Shown here: piece after piece, positions 49,418 through 56,135 of the stretch | Layout: the number at the start of each line of letters is the position of its first letter | How positions within the stretch are numbered: the first letter of the stretch is position 1 | Assembly (NCBI GenBank): GCA_019233755.1 | Contig: JAFAMD010000013.1 | Coordinates: 1 to 64,000 of the forward strand | Length of the DNA stretch: 64,000 bases | Direction: 5' to 3' | Source: Acidobacteriaceae bacterium | GTDB taxonomy: Bacteria > Acidobacteriota > Terriglobia > Bryobacterales > Bryobacteraceae | Notes under the pieces: generated by a model | Told to the model about the DNA's origin: nothing | Seen by the model: only the letters and a program-made list of their open reading frames with translations | Databases searched by the model: none | Position numbers and translations under genes: made by a program

Positions 49418-50843
49418 AGTTGTCATCGTGGCGGTCATTGCGGTGCTGGTGCTCCTGGTGCTCATGAGCACGATGGCCACGATGTTCCGGAAAGCAGGGC
49501 CGCACGAAGCGCTGATTGTTTACGGATTGCGCGGCACGCGAATCGTAAAAGGCAGGGGAACGGTGATCTTCCCCATGATCGAGAGTTTTCGCCAGCTCTC
49601 GCTGCAATTGATGTCTTTCGATGTTGCGCCGCAGCAGGACCTTTACACCAAGCAGGGTGTGGCGGTGACGGTGGAAGCGGTGGCGCAGATCAAGGTGAAG
49701 AGCGATCCGGAGTCGATTCAGACCGCGGCAGAACAGTTTCTGACGAAGACTGACCAGGCGCGCGAAGGACTGATCCGGCTGGTAATGGAAGGGCATCTGC
49801 GCGGGATCATCGGGCAGCTTTCCGTCGAGCAAATCGTGAAAGAGCCCGAGATGGTGGGCGACCGGATGCGCGCGACTTGCGCGGACGATATGAGCAAGAT
49901 GGGACTCGAGGTGGTGTCGTTCACCATCAAGGAAGTCCGCGACAAGAACGAGTACATCACGAACATGGGCCGGCCCGATGTGGCACGGATCAAGCGCGAT
50001 GCCGATGTGGCGGCGGCGGAAGCGGAGCGCGATACGGCCATCCGGCGCGCCGATGCCATGCGGGCAGCAGCGGTGGCCAAGGCGCAGGCGGACCAGGAGC
50101 GAGTGCAGGCGGAAGCCCTGTCGCTGGCTGCCCAGGCGGAAGCGCAGCGCGACCTCGAGATCAAGCGCGCGCAATACGTAGAGACCATCAAGCGCCAGCA
50201 GGCGCAGGCAGACAAAGCCTACGACATTCAGGCCAACATCATGCAGCAGCAGGTGACTGCTGAGGCGGTCAAGATTCGGCAAATCGAAAAAGAGCAGGAA
50301 GTGAAGGTGCAGGAGGCCGAAATCGTCCGGCATGAGAAAGAGCTGATCGCAACAGTGCTTAAGAATGCCGAGATTGAACGCCAGCGGATCGAGATGCTGG
50401 CCGAGGCTGCGCGCCGCAAGATGACGATTGAAGCCGAGGGTGCGGCGGCCGCAACCCGGATGCAGGGTGAAGCCGACGCCGACATCATTCTCAAGAAGGG
50501 CGAATCCGAAGCCAAGGCGATGAATGTGAAGGCGGAGGCCTACCAGGAATGGAACCAGGCGGCGGTAGTCGACAAGCTGATCACCAGTTTGCCGGAGGTG
50601 ATGAAAGCGCTGGCAGCGCCGCTGGCGAACGTCGACAAGATCACGATTGTTTCGACGGGTGACGGGCACGCGACCGGCATGAATAAGATCACGGCCGATA
50701 TGACGCAGATGGCCGCGCAAATTCCGGCGCTCTTCGAGACGCTTTCGGGCATGCAGATGTCCGAGTTACTGGGGAAGGTTCGTGAAATTACTGACCGTTC
50801 GAACGGCCAAAGCACGCCGGGCGGCCAGAACACTCAATCGTAA
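49407..50843 (+). CDS. floT: Flotillin (SPFH-domain membrane scaffold)
   Basis: This 478-residue protein has one N-terminal membrane anchor (about 5-25), an SPFH/PHB domain (about 28-200; KAGPHEALIVYG, YTKQGVAVTVEAVAQIKV), a long Ala/Glu/Lys/Arg-rich coiled coil (about 200-385, with repeated EAE/AQAE heptads) and a C-terminal oligomerisation region. It would form membrane microdomain scaffolds on the cytosolic face of the inner membrane. AAAGGAGA 6-7 nt before the ATG sets the start, which overlaps the NfeD-like gene by 11 nt. B. subtilis has the similar pair yuaF-floT. Confidence 0.94.
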   Translation: MSSEVVIVAVIAVLVLLVLMSTMATMFRKAGPHEALIVYGLRGTRIVKGRGTVIFPMIESFRQLSLQLMSFDVAPQQDLYTKQGVAVTVEAVAQIKVKSDPESIQTAAEQFLTKTDQAREGLIRLVMEGHLRGIIGQLSVEQIVKEPEMVGDRMRATCADDMSKMGLEVVSFTIKEVRDKNEYITNMGRPDVARIKRDADVAAAEAERDTAIRRADAMRAAAVAKAQADQERVQAEALSLAAQAEAQRDLEIKRAQYVETIKRQQAQADKAYDIQANIMQQQVTAEAVKIRQIEKEQEVKVQEAEIVRHEKELIATVLKNAEIERQRIEMLAEAARRKMTIEAEGAAAATRMQGEADADIILKKGESEAKAMNVKAEAYQEWNQAAVVDKLITSLPEVMKALAAPLANVDKITIVSTGDGHATGMNKITADMTQMAAQIPALFETLSGMQMSELLGKVREITDRSNGQSTPGGQNTQS

Positions 50844-50853
50844 AGGAGAAGTT

Positions 50854-51516
50854 ATGCCGCTACTCGATAGAGTCACCACGCTGATCAAGGCGAATCTGAA
50901 TGATCTAGTCGATAAGGCCGAGAATCCGGAGAAGCTGCTGAAGCAGCTTCTCCTCGATATGCAGAACCAGTACATGCAGGTGAAAACACAGGTGGCGATC
51001 GCGGTTGCCGACCACCACTTGCTGGAGAAGAAGCAGCAGGAAAACCTGGATACCCAGAAGGATTGGGTGCGCAAGGCCGAACTTGCGGTGCAGAAGAACG
51101 AAGAGGGCCTGGCGCGAATGGCGCTGGAGCGGTCCTTAACGTACGAGAACGCGGCCAGGAATTTCGCGCAGCAGATTGAAGATCAATCGCACCAGGTGCA
51201 GATTTTGCGGGACGCGCTGCACCGCCTGGAGCAGAAGATGGCGGAAACCAAAGCGAAGACGGAGCTGCTGATTGCGCAGCACCGGCGGGCGCGGGTGGCG
51301 ATCAAGACAGGCAGCACGAACCTGCAGGAGTTCGAAAACGACGCCGCCTTCGACCGTTTGCAAATGAAGGTGGTTGAGACCGAAGCCCTGGGTCACGGGC
51401 ACATGGCCGTTGCGCAGTCCAACGCGGAGAAACGGCTGGAGGCGCTGGAGAAATCAGACCAGGTGGAACGGCTGCTGGCAGACTTGAAAGCAAAGGCAAG
51501 CGGTGGTGCGAGGTAG
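50854..51516 (+). CDS. pspA: PspA/IM30-family membrane-stress protein
   Basis: This 220-residue protein is mainly coiled coil, as in PspA, LiaH and Vipp1 (ESCRT-III-like). The N-terminal amphipathic helix (LLDRVTTLIKANLNDLVDKAE) and the ENPEKLLKQLLLDMQNQ signature are present, followed by Ala/Gln/Glu-rich helices. It coats and repairs stressed membranes. The frame opens at 50782, but AAAGGAG before the ATG at 50854 and the family N-terminus fix the start. It lies 10 nt after floT and is the last gene of the operon. Confidence 0.93.
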   Translation: MPLLDRVTTLIKANLNDLVDKAENPEKLLKQLLLDMQNQYMQVKTQVAIAVADHHLLEKKQQENLDTQKDWVRKAELAVQKNEEGLARMALERSLTYENAARNFAQQIEDQSHQVQILRDALHRLEQKMAETKAKTELLIAQHRRARVAIKTGSTNLQEFENDAAFDRLQMKVVETEALGHGHMAVAQSNAEKRLEALEKSDQVERLLADLKAKASGGAR

Positions 51517-51527
51517 CTCGCGATAAC

Positions 51528-52580
51528 ATGCGAGTCATGAAGGCGCTGCTGCTCTCCGAATATGGACGGCTCGATACGGTGGATGTTCCGATGCCCCGGC
51601 CCGGACCGGATGACGTTCTGGTACGGGTCGAGGCATGCGGCATTTGCGGAAGCGATGTGCATGGATACGACGGCTCATCGGGCCGGCGCATACCGCCGCT
51701 AATCATGGGGCACGAGGCTGCCGGCACCATTGCGGCGGTAGGAACGAACGTTTCGCGTTTTAAGCAGGGCGAACCCGTTACCTTCGATTCGACCGTTTAC
51801 TGTGGCCGCTGTGAGTACTGCCGCAAAGGGGAAGTGAATCTCTGCGAGAACCGGCAGGTGCTGGGGGTGTCAATTCCCGATTACCGGCGCGAAGGCGCGT
51901 TTGCCGAATATGTAGTGGTTCCAGAGCGCATTGTCTATCGCCTCCCAGAGACCGTCCCGTTTCGCGAGGCAGCGATGGTGGAACCGCTTGCGGTGGCGGT
52001 GCACGCAGTGGATATTTCGAACCTTCCCGAGCAGGCAACCGCGCTGGTGGTGGGGGCGGGTATGATCGGGCTGTTGGTGCTGCAGGCTTTGCGAGCTGCC
52101 GGTTGCGCGAGGGTGATCGTCACCGACATCGACGAGACGCGTCTGCAGCTTGCCAAAGAATTGGGCGCGGCGGAGGTAATCAACGGTAAGACGGCCGATA
52201 CCGTTGCCGAAGTGAAAAAGCTTACCGCCGGCGAGGGTGTGGATGTGGCGCTCGAGGCGGTGGGCAGCACCCCGACAGTGAAGGTAGCGATTGAATCGGT
52301 TCGCAAGGGCGGAACGGTGACGCTAATTGGGAATGTTGTTCCAACGGTGGAGATTCCGCTGCAGGTGGTGGTGAGCCGGCAAATCAGGCTCCAGGGATCG
52401 GCGGCATCGGCAGGCGAGTATCCACGCTGCATCGATATGCTGGCGCGCGGCGCAGTCAATCTGAAGCCGTTGATCAGCGTGGTGGCGCCGCTTGAAGAAG
52501 GGGCGCAGTGGTTTGAGCGGTTGCATGAGCGACAGCCCAAACTCATGAAGGTGATTCTTTCCCCAACTGAAGGCAAATGA
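51528..52580 (+). CDS. Zinc-dependent medium-chain dehydrogenase (polyol/threonine type)
   Basis: This 350-residue enzyme oxidises an alcohol with NAD(P). The catalytic zinc site is CGICGSDVHGYDG (Cys) with GHEAAG (His-Glu), the structural zinc site is CGRCEYCRKGEVNLC (four Cys), and the Rossmann loop is VVGAGMIGLLVLQAL with the acidic strand end VTDIDE. The type resembles galactitol-1-phosphate, sorbitol or threonine dehydrogenases; the substrate is not decided. The start may be the ATG at 51537 (MKALLL). It is 12 nt after pspA but probably functionally separate, and is coupled (ATGA) to the next SDR gene. Confidence 0.87.
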   Translation: MRVMKALLLSEYGRLDTVDVPMPRPGPDDVLVRVEACGICGSDVHGYDGSSGRRIPPLIMGHEAAGTIAAVGTNVSRFKQGEPVTFDSTVYCGRCEYCRKGEVNLCENRQVLGVSIPDYRREGAFAEYVVVPERIVYRLPETVPFREAAMVEPLAVAVHAVDISNLPEQATALVVGAGMIGLLVLQALRAAGCARVIVTDIDETRLQLAKELGAAEVINGKTADTVAEVKKLTAGEGVDVALEAVGSTPTVKVAIESVRKGGTVTLIGNVVPTVEIPLQVVVSRQIRLQGSAASAGEYPRCIDMLARGAVNLKPLISVVAPLEEGAQWFERLHERQPKLMKVILSPTEGK

Positions 52581-53374
52581 TCAACGAACTTTTCGACTTG
52601 ACGGCAAGAGTCGCAATCGTTACAGGGACGAGCCGCGGCCTGGGACAGTACTTTGCACGTGCGCTGGCGAAATCAGGCGCCGATCTGGTGCTCACTAGCA
52701 GAACTCTTGACAGTCTTCGCGAGTTCGAAGAGGAGATCAAGAAGGTGGGGCGGCGGGCGGTTTCGCTGGAACTCGATGTTCGCGACCCGGGAAGCATTGA
52801 GGCGATGGCTGCGGCCGCGGAAGAGGCTTACGGCAAGATCGACATTCTGGTGAACAATGCCGGGATGAATATCCGCAAGCCAGCAATTGACGTGACGTGG
52901 GATGACTGGAACGCGATTCTCGATACAAATCTGCGCGGCAGCTTCTTTGTGGCCCAGGCGGTGGCGAAGCGGATGATTCCGCGCGGATATGGGCGGATCA
53001 TCAACATCGGTTCGGTGACGAGCGTGGCGGGGTATGCGGGGCTGGCGCCGTATGGAGCGAGCCGCGGCGGCATCCGGCAATTGACGATGAGCCTGGCGGA
53101 CGACTGGGGCAGATACGGTATTACCGTGAATTGCCTGGCGCCCGGCTGGTTCAAGACCGCTCAGAACAGAGTCATGTACGAAGACAAGGAATGGGTGGAC
53201 TACCTGAGCGACCGCATTCCGATGAAGCGCCCGGGGGCGCCGGATGATCTGGATTCGACAGTGGTGTTTCTGGCTGCTGAATCGAGCCGCTACATCACGG
53301 GGCAAACGCTGCTGGTAGACGGCGGCATTTCAACCGGCGCCTTGCGGGCGCTGCCCAAGAAACAGACCAAATAG
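52577..53374 (+). CDS. SDR-family oxidoreductase (gluconate 5-dehydrogenase-like) with altered active site
   Basis: This 265-residue short-chain dehydrogenase has the cofactor loop TGTSRGLGQ (residues 16-24), NNAG (93-96) and the catalytic Ser (S146, NIGSVTS) and Tyr (Y159). The fourth catalytic residue, normally Lys in YxxxK, is Arg here (Y159-G-A-S-R163). It resembles 2-deoxy-gluconate/gluconate dehydrogenases (IdnO/KduD). Its ATG overlaps the preceding dehydrogenase stop (ATGA), so the pair may catalyse successive steps on a sugar acid or polyol. Activity depends on whether Arg can replace Lys. Confidence 0.85.
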   Translation: MINELFDLTARVAIVTGTSRGLGQYFARALAKSGADLVLTSRTLDSLREFEEEIKKVGRRAVSLELDVRDPGSIEAMAAAAEEAYGKIDILVNNAGMNIRKPAIDVTWDDWNAILDTNLRGSFFVAQAVAKRMIPRGYGRIINIGSVTSVAGYAGLAPYGASRGGIRQLTMSLADDWGRYGITVNCLAPGWFKTAQNRVMYEDKEWVDYLSDRIPMKRPGAPDDLDSTVVFLAAESSRYITGQTLLVDGGISTGALRALPKKQTK

Positions 53375-53376
53375 GA

Positions 53377-54648
53377 TTACGCGGCGGCCGGCTCGGGCAC
53401 GGGCTCGATTTTGCCGAGTAGGAAGAGGTAGCCTGCTATGCCGATGAGCAGGACCACGGAGGCGGCGGCGAAGGCGCGGGAAAAGGAATTCGTCGGGCCG
53501 GCGAAGTAGCCGGTCATAATCGGTGCAACGATGGCCGAGATCTGGTTTCCGAAGTTCACGATGCCGCCGACTTTTCCCACGCTGTTGCGCGGGGCGATCA
53601 ATGACGGGATAGACCATCCGACGGGCGCGGCCGCGGAAAGACCGCCGAGCGAAATACTGATCCAGAACGCCGCGACTATGGGGTTGCGGGTGAACATCGC
53701 TCCCGCGACCGCAAGGCCGAGCACGGTACCGCCCACTAGAACGCTTTGTCGGACCAGCGTCTCGCGGTAACCACGGCGCACGAGCGCATCCACCATCCAG
53801 CCGCCGACCAAGAGGTCCGTCAACGTTCCGAAGAGCCAGGGCACGCTGGTGAAGAGAATGGAGTGCTGCAAGTTCATGTGCAGCGCGGAGAAGTAACTGG
53901 GAAGCCAGGTCAGAAAGAGATAGAAGCAATAGTTATAAGCGCCGAAACCGAGGGTGAGACCGATCACCTTTTTGTTTGTCAATAGATATACCAGCGGAGC
54001 GCCGGGCGCTTTCGCGGCACGTGCACTCACGTTTGCGCCGCCTTCTTCGATGTAATGCCGTTCCGCACGAGAGAGCTGCACGTCATCTTTCGGGTCGCGG
54101 TAGATGAAGTAGAAGGCCGCGAAGTAAAGGAAACTGATGACGCCGGTGAGGGCAAAACTCAGTCGCCACCCAAAGTAGATGAGAACGGTTCCGATCAAAG
54201 GCACGCCGATGCCAGAAGCGAACTTGGCGGCAGCGTCAAAAACAGAGGTGGCGAAACTGCGTTCCTTGCGAGGGAACCACATGCCGATGGCTTTGGCATT
54301 GGCGGGAAAAGTGGGCGCCTCGCCGATGCCGAGCAGAAGCCGCGCCCCGAAGAAGCTGCGCACCCCGGTTGCGGCAGCGGCTGCGAAGGAGGCGACGCTC
54401 CATAGAAAGGCGGCAATGCGGCCGATGGCGTGGACGCCAAAACGGTCAAGCAGCACACCCATAGGGAGCTGCAACGCTGCGTAGGACCAACTGTAGGCGC
54501 TCAAAAGGTAGCCGAAAACGACGTTGGAAATTCCGAACTCGGCGTGAAGCGCCTCATGCGCGACAGAAACGTTGACGCGATCGAAATAGTTTACGAGCAC
54601 GCCTATTCCAAGAAGGACAGCGATCCTCCAGCGGCGGCGCGGGATCAT
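53377..54648 (-). CDS. MFS transporter, anion:cation symporter family (hexuronate/galactonate type)
   Basis: This 423-residue protein has 12 predicted membrane helices. The N-terminal NYFDRVNVSVA is the signature start of the ACS group (ExuT, DgoT, GudP), followed by QLPMGVLLDRFG and LLGIGEAPTFPANAKAIGMWFPRKERS. These carriers import sugar acids with protons. It is the last gene of a minus-strand set (GH116, SDR, GyrI-like, MFS) and converges with the dehydrogenase pair, which suits uptake and oxidation of the same kind of compound. Confidence 0.9.
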   Translation of the reverse strand: MIPRRRWRIAVLLGIGVLVNYFDRVNVSVAHEALHAEFGISNVVFGYLLSAYSWSYAALQLPMGVLLDRFGVHAIGRIAAFLWSVASFAAAAATGVRSFFGARLLLGIGEAPTFPANAKAIGMWFPRKERSFATSVFDAAAKFASGIGVPLIGTVLIYFGWRLSFALTGVISFLYFAAFYFIYRDPKDDVQLSRAERHYIEEGGANVSARAAKAPGAPLVYLLTNKKVIGLTLGFGAYNYCFYLFLTWLPSYFSALHMNLQHSILFTSVPWLFGTLTDLLVGGWMVDALVRRGYRETLVRQSVLVGGTVLGLAVAGAMFTRNPIVAAFWISISLGGLSAAAPVGWSIPSLIAPRNSVGKVGGIVNFGNQISAIVAPIMTGYFAGPTNSFSRAFAAASVVLLIGIAGYLFLLGKIEPVPEPAAA

Positions 54649-54694
54649 GAATTCATCACTGACGGAATTGGATTGACGGGCACTTAGGCCGAGT

Positions 54695-55225
54695 TTATCG
54701 CGCTAACCCTACACATACGTCTACGCGGGCATTCGGATAGTGGACCTCGTAGTCCGTCTTGTAGGCGCGCTCGAGTTCTCCCGGCTTTTCGAGAGACCAA
54801 ATATGCTTCCAAAGGTTCACGGTCATTTGCGCGGGAGGGCCTCCCTCTTCAGTGAACATCGCGTAGGTGCCGGACTCCACTTTCTTTGCGATCATGCCCG
54901 CCGGGATGGAATTCGCTGATGAGACCCTGGCTCCGAGCAGATAGCCGTATTCGCCGTCTTTGCCGTTCTCGTAATCGTAGTAGACGGCGATGACATGATC
55001 GTCTGTGCGATGCGGGATACGGCTCAAGAAGCCTTCCGTTTGCAGGCGAGTCCACATGGCGCCAATTGCGCCACTGCCGGTCGCTTCGCGTGCGTTTGAT
55101 GTGCGGGCTGCGATGCCGACCACAGTGAAGGGCTCGACGTGAACTTTCGACTCTTTTATTGCCTTGGCCAGCATAAGGGCGGCTCCCAACAAGGATATAC
55201 AAGCAAGTGCGACGGACCGTTTCAT
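54695..55225 (-). CDS. Exported GyrI-like / effector-binding domain protein
   Basis: This 176-residue protein has a signal peptide or anchor (about 1-20) and then a GyrI-like (SOUL/effector-binding) fold at about 30-175. Matching pieces are VVGIAARTSN, IGAMWTRLQTEGFLSRIP, AVYYDYENGKDGEYGYLLGARV, GTYAMFTEEGG and DYEVHYPN. These domains bind small hydrophobic or cationic ligands and are usually cytosolic, often fused to AraC or MerR regulators. An exported copy without a DNA-binding part is unusual. It is 12 nt after the SDR gene in the same operon. Confidence 0.75.
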   Translation of the reverse strand: MKRSVALACISLLGAALMLAKAIKESKVHVEPFTVVGIAARTSNAREATGSGAIGAMWTRLQTEGFLSRIPHRTDDHVIAVYYDYENGKDGEYGYLLGARVSSANSIPAGMIAKKVESGTYAMFTEEGGPPAQMTVNLWKHIWSLEKPGELERAYKTDYEVHYPNARVDVCVGLAR

Positions 55226-55237
55226 AAGCGCGTTCCT

Positions 55238-56086
55238 CTAGGTTCGGTCCGGAGGGGGAAGTTTCGCGGTTGCCGGAACTTGAACCGTCAATTCGAGCTG
55301 GCGTGACCGCGCCTTGCCGCTGGCTGCTTGCAGTTGCAATCTGAGAGCGGACGGAAGCTTCGAAACAAAAGCCGTAAAAAGCCGGTAGCGCCACCCCGGA
55401 ACGACGAACAATTTGCGGCGGCCCAAGCCGGCAAGCGACGCATCTACGACTTCTTCGGCAGGCATCCAGAGGGCTGGGCTGCCGAGGGTTTCGCGCTGCA
55501 CTCCCAAAGTTTCGTGAAATTCAGAATAAGTGTAGCCGGGACATAAAGCCTGCACAACTACGTTAGAATGCGCGCTCTTCAATTCGAGATAAATCCCTTC
55601 AGTGAAAGTAGTCATCCAGGTTTTGGTAGAGGCATAACTCACGGTGCCGGGCACCCGAACAAAAGCGGAAACCGACGCCACATTGATGATGGCGCCGTAA
55701 TCGCGCGGCACCATGTTGCGCAGAGCGGCGTGCGTGAGTTGAAGCGTCGCCATGATGTGCAGCCTGTGCATCTGCTGCTGGGCTTCGAGGGGCACGTCCC
55801 AGAAGCGGCCGCGGGTGCCGAAACCCGCGTTGTTGACGAGCAGCACGAGGCGCGGATCTGCGCCGATATGCTCGGCAACCCTGGCTATGTCGGCTTCGAG
55901 GGTGAGATCGGCTTCGAGAATTTCGGTGTTGGTCCCGTGAGCATCCGAGAACTCTGATGCGAGGCCTTGCAGGCGATCTCTGCGCCTGGCGATCAGGATC
56001 AGATCATGCGTAGCTGCGAGCTTTCGGGCGAATGCGGCGCCGATGCCGCTGGATGCGCCGGTGATGGCGACGATATTTCTGGCCAA
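55238..56086 (-). CDS. SDR-family oxidoreductase (classical, DltE-like)
   Basis: This 282-residue dehydrogenase has an intact classical SDR site: TGASSGIG cofactor loop, NNAGFG, the catalytic Ser (INVASVSAF) and YASTK (Tyr and Lys). It belongs to the DltE/YdfG-like subgroup often annotated only as SDR. The substrate is unknown. It sits 49 nt after the GH116 gene and 12 nt before the GyrI-like gene on the minus strand. Confidence 0.87.
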   Translation of the reverse strand: MARNIVAITGASSGIGAAFARKLAATHDLILIARRRDRLQGLASEFSDAHGTNTEILEADLTLEADIARVAEHIGADPRLVLLVNNAGFGTRGRFWDVPLEAQQQMHRLHIMATLQLTHAALRNMVPRDYGAIINVASVSAFVRVPGTVSYASTKTWMTTFTEGIYLELKSAHSNVVVQALCPGYTYSEFHETLGVQRETLGSPALWMPAEEVVDASLAGLGRRKLFVVPGWRYRLFTAFVSKLPSALRLQLQAASGKARSRQLELTVQVPATAKLPPPDRT

Positions 56087-56135
56087 GGTCGGTTCCCTTC
56101 AAGCGAAGCAGTGATGAGCGATTACCAGTGTTGCA

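Noticed and set aside
48407..49480. Antisense open frame (357 codons) across the XRE and NfeD-like genes
   Set aside because: It has a low-complexity Arg/Ala/Pro composition typical of GC-rich shadows and contradicts the well-supported sense operon.
49302..50720. Long open frame (472 codons) antisense to the flotillin gene
   Set aside because: It mirrors the high-GC Ala/Glu codon pattern of flotillin, has no recognisable domain or ribosome site, and flotillin is certain.
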